From: Vreelandella neptunia
GTDB taxonomy: Bacteria > Pseudomonadota > Gammaproteobacteria > Pseudomonadales > Halomonadaceae
Length of the DNA stretch: 64,000 nt
Direction of reading: 5' to 3'
Assembly (NCBI RefSeq): GCF_034479615.1
Contig: NZ_CP140255.1
Location: 1,054,001-1,118,000 of the forward strand
The first letter of the stretch is position 1. The number at the start of each line of letters is the position of its first letter. This document shows positions 8,742 to 16,584 of the stretch, one piece after another. The translations under genes and the position numbers were made by a program. The notes beneath the pieces were generated by a model. That model was not told the origin of the DNA. It was given only the letters and a program-made list of their open reading frames with translations, and did no database searches.

Positions 8742-8906
8742 ATGTATCGAGTATCAAGTCTGTATGAGCATGCCCAGGGGCCCATCGATACAGCCGGGCG
8801 TGTTATCGCAACGCCTGTAGCCATTACATTTGATGCTGCTGCGACGGTCGTGGCGATTCCTCTCTTCGCACTCTTTATGGTGTCTTATGGTTTGACCGAA
8901 CCATGA
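8742..8906 (+). CDS. Small 54-residue protein with one membrane helix
   Basis: This short reading frame (MYRVSSLYEHAQGP...) has a strong GGGAGGGAAGC site eight bases before its ATG. It contains one hydrophobic segment of about 24 residues (residues 25-48) made mainly of Ala, Val, Phe and Leu. I prefer this ATG to one 33 bases upstream because of the ribosome site. It lies 210 bases after the Rieske gene, probably with its own promoter. Family not recognised. Confidence 0.55.
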   Translation: MYRVSSLYEHAQGPIDTAGRVIATPVAITFDAAATVVAIPLFALFMVSYGLTEP

Positions 8907-8976
8907 GCAAGCAAAGCGTCTTAACGAGCGCACAGGGGAAGTTTAAAAACAGTTGCCTATAGAGTCAGACTAATGC

Positions 8977-9357
8977 CTAGGCTTTTTCTGAAAAGTCGGC
9001 GTGCGCAGGCCAGGCAAGGTCACAATCTACAAAAAAGAGTCGGATGCGCGTGCATGAAGAGGTTGGCGGGGCCCACTTTTCAGGTAGCACTGAGTTCAAC
9101 TGCTCAAGCGTAATAGCATCGTCAGCGAGACCATAATTGTTGGATACGTCGTATCTCGACTGAATGACTAGGCGCCGAGCCTCGTGCTGATCAAGCCGTA
9201 CACGCTCAAGATTAATGCCTCCCCGGCCATCGCAGTATCTGGAAGGGATGCTTTCCTTGAGCGAGTCGTCAGCACTTCCTTTCGGCATGTCATCGTTATC
9301 GCTGCGGGGTAACGAGTCGTGGCGTTGGAAGTTCTGCTCTTTTGTTGAGTTCAGCAT
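8977..9357 (-). CDS. Hypothetical protein, 126 residues
   Basis: A hydrophilic protein rich in Asp, Ser and Arg with no signal peptide, membrane helix or family I recognise. The start at 9357 (MLNSTKEQ) is chosen because GGAGGTCAGGA directly precedes it; a longer in-frame ORF starts at 9411. Its composition and lower GC resemble the accessory DNA that follows. It faces away from the divergent LysR gene, with 160 bases between the starts. It may be real but is unverified. Confidence 0.45.
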   Translation of the reverse strand: MLNSTKEQNFQRHDSLPRSDNDDMPKGSADDSLKESIPSRYCDGRGGINLERVRLDQHEARRLVIQSRYDVSNNYGLADDAITLEQLNSVLPEKWAPPTSSCTRIRLFFVDCDLAWPAHADFSEKA

Positions 9358-9517
9358 TTTCCTGACCTCCATTGCGTTGTCACTGGTGTCGGGATGATTG
9401 CGTGGTCTCATAGGTTCAGGTTCATGCTAGTCTTGTTCTAAACTGCAAGGTATTCCATAGAAGTGAGCATTAACTTTGCAAAAACGAACAGGCAAGAGTC
9501 TCAGGTAACCTTCTGCC

Positions 9518-10435
9518 ATGACACAGAAAACAAGAAGTCACTTGGCGTGGAATGACTTTGAGGTCGTTCTGGCAATCGCGAACGCAGGGTCGCTGTCGGG
9601 TGCTTCACGCGCTCTGGGCGTCAGTCACGCCACGGTTTTCCGACGGCTGGGTGATATCGAACAGAGTCTGGGTGTTTCTCTTTTTGAAAGAAGCCGAACC
9701 GGCTACCGGCCAACGCTTGCTGGAGAAGAACTCGCCGGCACCGCCAGAATAATGGATGAAGCCGCCTTGGACGCCGAACGTAAAGTCGCCGGGCGCGACT
9801 TGGAGCCGAGTGGGGAAATTTGGACTACCACAACGGACTCTTTGTTGATGGGACTGCTCTCGCCTCTATTCACGCAGTTTCAGCATACATATCCAGGCAT
9901 CTTGCTGGATGTCGCCGTATCCAACCAGTTGTTCAACCTGACACGCAGAGAAGCTGACGTCGCCATCCGTCCCTCCAACGCTCCCCCTGAAAATCTGATT
10001 GGGCGACCGCTGACCGCTATTGGACAAGCTGTCTACGGACACCGAAGCCTAAATTTGACACCAGTGGCTTCCATCAAGAGCCTTGCTCGCCAACCCTGGA
10101 TTGGTGCCGGATCACGATTGCAGGACTCAGCACTGGATCAGTGGATGGATAAGCACGCGCTGAAAACGGCCTGTGTCTACCGTGTGGATACCCTGGTCAA
10201 TATACTCAGCGCTGTTCGCTCCGGTATGGGGTTGGCCGTTCTGCCCTGTTATCTTGCCGACGAAGACCCAGACATTATCCAGCTCACTAATCCCATCCCC
10301 GAGCTGGAGTATGGCTTGTGGTTTCTGATGCACCCGGATCTACGTGGTGTAGTTAGGATTCATGCGTTTATGGACTTTCTAACCGAAGCTGTTCGTGCAC
10401 AGAAACAACGACTAGCCGGGCCATTATTAGGCTAG
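9518..10435 (+). CDS. LysR-family transcriptional regulator
   Basis: A 305-residue LTTR. Residues 9-68 form the winged helix-turn-helix, with the recognition region GSLSGASRALGVSHATVFRRL. A periplasmic-binding-protein-like effector domain follows from about residue 95. It lies at the left edge of a zone with several broken genes, so its original target genes may be gone. It is divergent from the small gene ending at 8977, which leaves a 160-base region where it could act. Effector unknown. Confidence 0.88.
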   Translation: MTQKTRSHLAWNDFEVVLAIANAGSLSGASRALGVSHATVFRRLGDIEQSLGVSLFERSRTGYRPTLAGEELAGTARIMDEAALDAERKVAGRDLEPSGEIWTTTTDSLLMGLLSPLFTQFQHTYPGILLDVAVSNQLFNLTRREADVAIRPSNAPPENLIGRPLTAIGQAVYGHRSLNLTPVASIKSLARQPWIGAGSRLQDSALDQWMDKHALKTACVYRVDTLVNILSAVRSGMGLAVLPCYLADEDPDIIQLTNPIPELEYGLWFLMHPDLRGVVRIHAFMDFLTEAVRAQKQRLAGPLLG

Positions 10436-10538
10436 CTTGGTTCGCTACTATGGCGCAGTAAGCTGTTACTGGATTTGTGCTTAGATAACAATGTCGCCTA
10501 AACAAGCGTGTGGTTTCAGCACGGAGTAAAGGAAACTC

Positions 10539-10924
10539 ATGGATCCTATTTCAACGTCATACACCGCAACAATTGCTTCGCGTCTATTTGAGGTCGTCAT
10601 TGACGGTACACGGCAACAAATGCGCCTCGAAATTGGCCAGCCTATTCAGGACGTTGAGACTGCCGATGCCCTGTTCGCATACTAATCAACGAGAGCCAAG
10701 TATTTATTCGACATACATGTGGAGTAGATTCCTACCAAGCGCTGGCTTTAGCAATCAACCAGCTGTCTGGCTTTGGACTCCACCAAGTAGCATCTGGGTG
10801 TCAAATATTGGAGTTTCTTGGCCAGTCCATAAAGATCGAAACATTGCTGCAAATTACCCAACAAGGCAACGTACCAGATGCCCTGACGGGCATAGGTGAG
10901 CTCAAGCATCGTTCAGATAGTTGA
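10539..10924 (+). pseudogene. Frameshifted small hypothetical gene
   Basis: The frame starts well, with AAGGAAACTC before the ATG, and reads MDPISTSYTATIASRLFEVV for 50 codons to a TAA near 10684. A second frame continues the same protein sense with ESQVFIRHTCGVDSYQALALAINQL and ends at TGA 10922-10924. The total span is not a multiple of three, so one indel separates the halves. The GVDSYQAL motif is typical of a small uncharacterised protein family whose function I do not know. A sequencing error cannot be excluded. Confidence 0.6.
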
Positions 10925-10931
10925 GGGGAGT

Positions 10932-11320
10932 ATGCAATTCATCGTAAACATTGATGTAGAGGACATTAGGAAAGCAATTACCTTCTACGAACACGGGCTC
11001 GGCTTGCAGCTCATTCGATGGTACGGTTGCAGAAATGGGGGGGAGGGCCTGCCTCCATTTACCTGATTGAGCATGCGAGCGTTGCTGCCCCAGACACCTC
11101 TCTCCAACGTGATTTCAAGCGGCACTGGACGCCAGTACATCTGGATTTCATTGTTGAAAATCTTGACGCAGCAGTCGAACAGGCAGTTTCGGTGGGTGCT
11201 GTCCAGGAAGGAGGAATCAAGTCTTTTGATTGGGGGATACTTGCGACGATGAGCGATCCATTTGGCAATGGTTTCTGCCTAATGGCCTTTGCTGAAGGCG
11301 GCTACGATCATGCTGAATAA
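10932..11320 (+). pseudogene. VOC (glyoxalase/bleomycin-resistance) family gene with two frameshifts
   Basis: Begins MQFIVNIDVEDIRKAITFYEHGLGL, the classic first beta-alpha unit of a vicinal-oxygen-chelate protein. It shifts frame near 11010 to FDGTVAEMGG and shifts again at a run of seven G at about 11038-11044. It then reads GPASIYLIEHAS... to the family-typical DPFGNGFCLMAF end and TAA at 11318-11320. The total span fits a normal protein of about 129 residues apart from two single-base changes. It is either a pseudogene or homopolymer-type assembly errors. It starts 7 bases after the preceding broken gene. Confidence 0.7.
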
Positions 11321-11466
11321 TCCCCTGTAAATGGCTACAACCGTCTCGCGTTTCATTGGGCGTCACGAGTTCGACTGAACCCTGTTTCTAGGACGTTAAG
11401 ATCAAATGCTGACAAGCATAGTAATCCCAAATGAAGCAAAACAGGCTCAGTCCGCCTCGGGCGTAA

Positions 11467-11742
11467 CTTATATACGGTGAGTGGTTGCGTGATGAGCTCG
11501 AGGCAGGGCTCATCCCGAAACCTGCCTACGTTGCTGTCAGAGACAGCAGGCGACGAACGCAATGTGGTCTTAACCTTGTCTCGCATGTGGCTAACGGCAG
11601 CAACGGGTGAAATTGCTTCAAAAGATGTCGCGGCTGAATGGGCAAAAGGCCAACTAGCAAAGGAACACGCAGCTTTATAGGACTACGCTAAGCAAGGTTA
11701 CCTCGGAAATATTGAGGATCGCTGGGACGAGAAGCAGTGGGA
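11467..11742 (+). pseudogene. Remnant of an aadA-like aminoglycoside 3''-adenylyltransferase
   Basis: One frame shows YGEWLRDELEAGLIPKP (from 11473). The next frame shows GDERNVVLTLSRMW, LTAATGEIASKDVAAEWA and, after a TAG at 11678, DYAKQGYLGNIEDRW. These match, in order, the C-terminal domain of ANT(3'')/AadA nucleotidyltransferases. The N-terminal nucleotidyltransferase domain is absent, and about 50 residues between the two blocks are missing, so the gene is dead. From 11743 to 11996 I see no further coding sequence. It is likely an ancient chromosomal member rather than a recent integron cassette, as no attC or integrase was seen. Confidence 0.7.
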
Positions 11743-11996
11743 GTTCAAAGCGCTCACCTGCTGTCTGCGAAAATCTATTGAGGCGTGTCTTGGTATCTGG
11801 CAGCGAGAAGGTTCTGACGATCAGAATGAATATTGCTGAAAACAACTCACTCGTCGTGCCGGTTATAGCAGATAGTGCCAACAAGAAAATACATCGGAGC
11901 TTGTCGATTTCGCTCACTCTCGAACGACTAGGTAATAGTTTGACCATTCGAGTGCAGCCCAGTTTTGGGGCAGCAGCTTTCGTGAGGGAATTGATG

Positions 11997-12641
11997 ATGA
12001 TTACTATGTATGGATTTGGGAAAGTAACGCCACAGGTAATTGGGATTACAAGGGATTTACGTGTGCTATGGGCGTTGGAAGAGTGCGACTTGCCTCATCA
12101 GGTTCACGGGCTCGATGACTTTGCTGGGGAACTACATGGCGCTGATTATTTGGCAATCAACCCATTTGGTAAAGTGCCAGCTATCGATCATAACGGCGTT
12201 ATTATTTTTGAATCAGGCACCATTGTTATTTACTTGGCGGAGCAGTCAGGAAGACTTCTGCCGACGAGCGAACCAAAGCGTATCAAAGCCCTGCAATGGA
12301 CGTTTGATGCACTGGATACGGTTGAACCACCCATGACCCAAATTGCGGTGATTGACTTATTTGAAGCAGATGCAGAGTGGGCAAAATTGCGACGTCCAGC
12401 GCTCGTAGAGATGGCTAAGGACTACCTTGAGGTCATCAATGATGTGCTCATCGGCAAGCATTATTTGCTTGGCGACCAGTTCACCTATCCAGACATTTTG
12501 ATGGTTGCTGCATTAAGTCAGGTACAGCATACAAAACTTCTCGATATGTTCCCTAATGTGACGGCCTACTTAACGCGCTGCCATGATCGGCCTGCGTGGC
12601 ATAAATGCCTTGATGCGTATAATCGCCGCTTGGCCGTGTAA
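11997..12641 (+). CDS. Glutathione S-transferase family protein
   Basis: A 214-residue protein. The N-terminal thioredoxin-fold domain includes LAINPFGKVPAIDHNG and the glutathione-binding FESGTIVIYLAE (cis-Pro and ESxxI motifs). An all-helical C-terminal domain with FTYPDILMVAAL follows. A much longer open frame extends to 11712, but that part has no family similarity. I start at the ATG preceded by GAGGGA at seven bases, which gives the usual GST length. It probably conjugates or reduces electrophiles with glutathione. Its lower GC matches the surrounding accessory DNA. Confidence 0.85.
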   Translation: MITMYGFGKVTPQVIGITRDLRVLWALEECDLPHQVHGLDDFAGELHGADYLAINPFGKVPAIDHNGVIIFESGTIVIYLAEQSGRLLPTSEPKRIKALQWTFDALDTVEPPMTQIAVIDLFEADAEWAKLRRPALVEMAKDYLEVINDVLIGKHYLLGDQFTYPDILMVAALSQVQHTKLLDMFPNVTAYLTRCHDRPAWHKCLDAYNRRLAV

Positions 12642-12722
12642 GTAGTCTTTACCGTCTTGGTGAAGATGGTTAGTGCTGGTGCGACTCGAAGTCGCTCATG
12701 AGACACATAGGAGAGTGAGGTA

Positions 12723-13406
12723 ATGGCAACCACTAAACAGCCGCTACCAAGTATCGTATCTTCAGAAGAGTGGAAATCAGCGCTGGATAAGCTTCTTATA
12801 AAAGAGAAAGAGCTGACCCGAGCACGCGATGCTTTGAGTGCGGAGCGTAGAAAGCTACCCATGGTGAAAGTAGCAAAAAGCTACGAATTCCATGGCGACG
12901 GAGGCCCCATATCTTTCCTTGAATTGTTCGGTGGGCGTCGGCAACTCATTGTTTATCATTTTATGTACGCGCCTGATTGGAAAGCGGGGTGTGACGGGTG
13001 CTCGTGGGTTGCCGATGCCATGACTCACCCGGCCCATTTACATGCTCGTGATACTTCGCTGGTAATGGTTTCACGGGCTCCTCTAGAGAAAATCAACCAG
13101 TACAAAACACGTATGGGGTGGACGATTCCCTGGTACTCGTCGTTTGAGAGTGACTTTAACTATGATTTTGGGGTGACGACAGCGGATAGAGAAAGGCACG
13201 GAGCCAGTGTGTTTCTCCGCGACGGAAACGACATATATCGCACCTATTTTACCGGGGCGCGTGGGGTCGAATATTTAGGTAGCTTCTGGACGTACTTGGA
13301 TTTAACACCTTATGGTCGCCAGGAAACGTGGGAGGATTCTCCGGAAGGCTGGCCTCAGACGAAGCCATATGAATGGAACCGCCGCCATGATGAGTATGAT
13401 GTTTAA
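12723..13406 (+). CDS. DUF899 (thioredoxin-like) family protein
   Basis: A 227-residue protein of the DUF899 family. Seen here: an N-terminal helix (WKSALDKLLIKEKELTRARDALSAERRKLP), the LFGGRRQLIVYHFMYAPDW strand with GCDGCSW, and the DLTPYGRQETWEDSPEGWPQ end with WNRRHDEY. The family has a thioredoxin-like fold and no settled activity. A GGAGAGTGAGG site precedes the ATG. It follows the GST gene by about 80 bases on the same strand, so the two may share a message. Confidence 0.88.
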   Translation: MATTKQPLPSIVSSEEWKSALDKLLIKEKELTRARDALSAERRKLPMVKVAKSYEFHGDGGPISFLELFGGRRQLIVYHFMYAPDWKAGCDGCSWVADAMTHPAHLHARDTSLVMVSRAPLEKINQYKTRMGWTIPWYSSFESDFNYDFGVTTADRERHGASVFLRDGNDIYRTYFTGARGVEYLGSFWTYLDLTPYGRQETWEDSPEGWPQTKPYEWNRRHDEYDV

Positions 13407-13531
13407 GAATACTGGCGCTCGCCAAGAGGACAGGGGGCGGTTAGACCATCCTCGTTAAACCACGGCAATCCTTTGCCGCGTCCAGACTTCTTCCAATTGG
13501 CACCGTTACTATCCGTCTATTAACAGCTGTT

Positions 13532-13663
13532 TCAAACCAGCTCACGCTTCTCGCGCTTAGCCACGCGAATATCTTTGACGGTGGCAATGCCAATCACCGC
13601 GAAGATGACAAGTGAGATCAGCGGCCAGATCAGTACATATACCGCCAATATAAAGGTTTGCAT
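13532..13663 (-). CDS. 43-residue membrane peptide, partner of the sodium:solute symporter
   Basis: A short frame with an AGGAGAG site six bases before the ATG. It encodes one long hydrophobic helix (residues 4-29, with a central Pro) and then a basic tail (VKDIRVAKREKREL). It lies 85 bases downstream of the symporter gene on the same strand. Small single-helix proteins in this position are annotated elsewhere as putative transporter small subunits. The pairing here is inferred from position and shape. Confidence 0.7.
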   Translation of the reverse strand: MQTFILAVYVLIWPLISLVIFAVIGIATVKDIRVAKREKRELV

Positions 13664-13748
13664 ATGCTCTCCTATTGTCTCGCTGGTGCGTGATGGCGCA
13701 CCAGTTGATGAAGTGATTTCGGCTTATTTCAAAGAGCTTTCACAGGGC

Positions 13749-15401
13749 TTAGGCCTGGGGAGCAGGTTTGGCCGGGTCGTAGTTGATTACTTTCTGATCG
13801 ATCTGCGAGAAGTCGAACTTGTTTGAACTCATCAGGCTGATTGCGATGCAAACGATGGTGCTGACGCCGTAGGCCATCAGTGAGGCCAGCAGCACTGTGT
13901 AGTCGCGCAGGAAGCCAATGCTGAAGTAGGCCAGCACGATGGCGCTGAGTGCGCCGAAGATCACACCGACTCTACGCCCACAGAATCCGAAGGCCATCAA
14001 GCCGAGCACCACACCACCACCTACGGCGGCAAGTAATTCGAATAGCCCGCCGACCATGCCGATCAAGGGCAGGAGCTCAAATCGTGCGACGCAGAACATC
14101 ACCAGGCCCGCGATCACCGCCGAGGTGAAGGCCGTATTAGTAACGCGATCCCAGAAACAGCTGGCGATGACCGGGAACACAATTGCGCCCCAGAGTGCGC
14201 CAACAAAGACCAGCATGATCAGAATATCCATGGAGAAGCTGGCGAGAATCACCCCAATCAGTGTCGCGACGACCATGGTCAGCCTGCCGATAAATAGCAT
14301 CTTGGTGGGATTAGGTTTGTTTTTAGCGATGTTCTTGCCATATACATCGGCCATCACAATCGCTGACATGGCGGAGAGATCCGAGTCGGCGGTAGAAGAG
14401 AGCGAACCGATGACCAGAATAAAGAACAGCCCGATAAACACCGGCGAGAGGTACATGGAAACCATCTGCGGAATCAGGTTATTCATGTCGCCACCGATGG
14501 GCTCCATGCCAGTCATCAACGCCATCAAACCAATCATGCCCAGGCCGATAACGATCGCACCGTAACCAATGGTGGCGGTGATAAAGGTCGGCTTGATGTG
14601 GTCTTCACGCACGGCGAATAGCCGCTGGGAAATAGTCTGGTTGCCAATGGCGTAGGCCAGCACCGCCACAAAGAAGGGCGCACCTTGGTTGAGGATAGCG
14701 TCCATTGAGAACAGATTCGCCTGTTCGGGCGTCAGTAGACTCATGCCGTCGGACAGCGTTTGCGGGCCGCCAAGGGCGAACATCACCGCTGGAATTATCA
14801 GAATCGCGACCGCCATCATTGCCATTAGCTGAGCAAAGTCAGTGAGTACCGAGGCGCGGAAACCCGACCACAGCGTGTAGCCGAGTACCCCAACCCCAGC
14901 GATGATCACCCCGGCCTGGAAGGAGAGTGGCGAGAGTACCGAGACTAGTGCGCCGGAAGCCGTGAAGTTGACCATCAGACTGATGATGCTGCCCAGAATG
15001 TTGGAGGAGGCAAGAATCAGCTGGCTGGAAGAACCATGGCGGGCATGGATAAGCTCACCCAGGGTGTGTGCATTGGGCGCCAGTTTGCGAAAGCGGCGGC
15101 CAAAGGGGTAGATGAACAGAATCATCAGCGCACCCCACAGCCCGTAATGCAAAGGGCCAGAAATGCCGTAGGTATAACCCGAGGTGGCGGCGCCGTAGAA
15201 CGAGGCTGCCCAGATCCAGGTGGCGGTCATGCTGGCAGCGCCAAGACCAAAGCCGATCTGATGATTGGACACCATAAAGGCGTCGGTATTTTCCTTTTTC
15301 TTCTTAATCAGCAGGGTCAGCAGGTAAGTGCCGCCGTAAAAAAACGCCAACAAGGCGAGCACAGTCACGGTCGAGAATTGATAGAAACTTTCTTCGTTCA
15401 T
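13749..15401 (-). CDS. Sodium:solute symporter family transporter
   Basis: A 550-residue inner-membrane carrier with about 13-14 helices, of the SSS (PutP/Dur3) family. Conserved stretches include the first helices with ASMTATWIWAASFYGAA, GSLSSTADSDLSAMSAIVMADVYGKN (the sodium-site and SSS signature region) and GALWGAIVFPVIASCFWDRV. It should import an organic solute with sodium, consistent with a salt-adapted host. Similarity to urea/Dur3-type members is my impression only. The gene for a 43-residue membrane peptide follows it. The upstream side opens into a 1.2-kb region without intact genes. Confidence 0.87.
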   Translation of the reverse strand: MNEESFYQFSTVTVLALLAFFYGGTYLLTLLIKKKKENTDAFMVSNHQIGFGLGAASMTATWIWAASFYGAATSGYTYGISGPLHYGLWGALMILFIYPFGRRFRKLAPNAHTLGELIHARHGSSSQLILASSNILGSIISLMVNFTASGALVSVLSPLSFQAGVIIAGVGVLGYTLWSGFRASVLTDFAQLMAMMAVAILIIPAVMFALGGPQTLSDGMSLLTPEQANLFSMDAILNQGAPFFVAVLAYAIGNQTISQRLFAVREDHIKPTFITATIGYGAIVIGLGMIGLMALMTGMEPIGGDMNNLIPQMVSMYLSPVFIGLFFILVIGSLSSTADSDLSAMSAIVMADVYGKNIAKNKPNPTKMLFIGRLTMVVATLIGVILASFSMDILIMLVFVGALWGAIVFPVIASCFWDRVTNTAFTSAVIAGLVMFCVARFELLPLIGMVGGLFELLAAVGGGVVLGLMAFGFCGRRVGVIFGALSAIVLAYFSIGFLRDYTVLLASLMAYGVSTIVCIAISLMSSNKFDFSQIDQKVINYDPAKPAPQA

Positions 15402-15930
15402 TGAATACCCATAGGCTTTGCAGTCTTAGCGTCCTAAATAGCAACCAGCATTCCATTACGGAAGTGGCCACCAGAGGACGTAAGCAAAAAACAGATCAAC
15501 TTCCTGTTATGTCTGTAGCGAGATGAGATCGCGGTTGGCGATCAGGTAGTGCAAGTGTCAGGCGTTGGAAACGCCTTAAATAGGGAGGCAGATGGACTTC
15601 CACAGTGAATCGCAACAAAGCGCTCGGGGAGTCGATCCGGAGGGCTACCCTACTCCCTTAAGCGCGAACAGTACAGGTTGAAGCCCGGCACGCTGGGAAT
15701 CAGCAGGCGGGGCAGCTACGCCGTGCCCTGAAAAGGCCATAGGTATGCTTAGCATTAGCACATGGCGACAGGCAGCCCACTCGGAGAGAGAGGGTTGCTC
15801 CTTTTAACTGGAGTGCTGTTAATTGCCAGGTTAAAGCTATGGCACAACAGCCTATGACATCTCAGCTTAAAGCAGCGCTTCTTCGCCCAGCCAAGCAGCG
15901 AGGTGTTTGGGTCGTGGCAATCAATCAACT
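15402..15930 (+). other. Gene-free region upstream of the symporter gene
   Basis: No convincing full gene. It should hold the symporter promoter. One tiny frame at 15592-15681 (29 codons, starting MDFHSESQQSARG) has a GGGAGG site just before its ATG but is too short to call. The rest contains only short, unrelated frames. Confidence 0.4.
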
Positions 15931-15936
15931 CCGTAG

Positions 15937-16278
15937 GTGATGAAGTACTGGAACACAGCACCCTGGATGGGAATGCAAGATGCCCTGGATTTCGTTAATA
16001 GCCGCAATGACTCAATGCGACGCCAAGAATTACTGGTGCTGGGCTTAATACTTGAATTCAGGGCCTGAAATCGACAGGTGAGTTGGCCGGGAAGTGCATG
16101 CTGTTCAGCTATAACAGCGACTCCAGACGCGCTGAGATTGACCCAGATAACCACTCCTCTGCGCAAGCACTGTAAAAGCTTGGGTTTTCACAAGAGGGCT
16201 TGCTAAGGCAGCGCTGGTAAATCGATGGTGTTGTCTCAGATTCCGCACTATATGGAAGGCTTGTAAGTGATGAGCCCC
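15937..16278 (+). pseudogene. Degraded GNAT acetyltransferase (RimJ/RimL type)
   Basis: The frame VMKYWNTAPWMGMQDALDFV, then NSRNDSMRRQELLVLGLILE, matches the N-terminal half of RimJ-like N-acetyltransferases. Another frame (from 16134) reads EIDPDNHSSAQAL, stop, KLGFSQEGLLRQRW, stop, and IDGVVSDSALYGRL, which is the typical C-terminal end. Two in-frame stop codons and at least one frameshift, plus loss of the acetyl-CoA loop, show it is dead. The gene's first part, upstream of 15937, is not recognisable. Confidence 0.72.
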
Positions 16279-16326
16279 CGCCAAAATCGGCCTAATTAAT
16301 GTTCTCTCTTAGGCTCTGTCTGCTTA

Positions 16327-16440
16327 GGCTCTGTCTGAAAAATCGACGAAAAGACGGAGTTTTCGTGGTGTGAATGAGTACTTTGAGCCGGTTTTTAACG
16401 CCGTATGATCGAGCGCAGCCAGTTTTCAGACAGAGCGCCT
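16327..16440. mobile_element. MITE-like element or internally deleted IS, about 114 bp
   Basis: The ends are inverted repeats: GGCTCTGTCTGAAAA at 16327-16341 and TTTTCAGACAGAGCGCC at 16424-16440. They are flanked by TA on both sides, as after target duplication. Inside is a second hairpin, ACGAAAA/TTTTCGT at 16346-16352 and 16360-16366. There is no transposase frame. Just outside the left end, CTTAGGCTCTGTCTG occurs again, so that sequence is in direct repeat at 16308-16337. Ends of this kind occur in IS5- or IS630-type elements. The family is not certain. Confidence 0.6.
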
Positions 16441-16584
16441 AGGCAAGATCGGGTGTTCGGGTACTCCAAGGTCGGCTATTATTGCATTAAAAGACATAGT
16501 ACTTAGGGCTTTGTCAGCCCAGAGGTGTTTAAGCAAAAAAGCCTCGTTAAACCCACTGACGCGTTTTGATGGTGGCGATCGCCC

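Noticed and set aside
11321-11760. Integron cassette carrying aadA
   Set aside because: No attC-like palindrome or integrase was seen, and the gene is heavily degraded.
11712-11993. N-terminal extension of the glutathione S-transferase
   Set aside because: The open frame is long, but this part lacks family similarity and the ribosome site supports the ATG at 11997.
16327-16440. A rho-independent terminator formed by the outer repeats
   Set aside because: The arms are 82 bases apart and flanked by TA, which fits mobile-element ends better.
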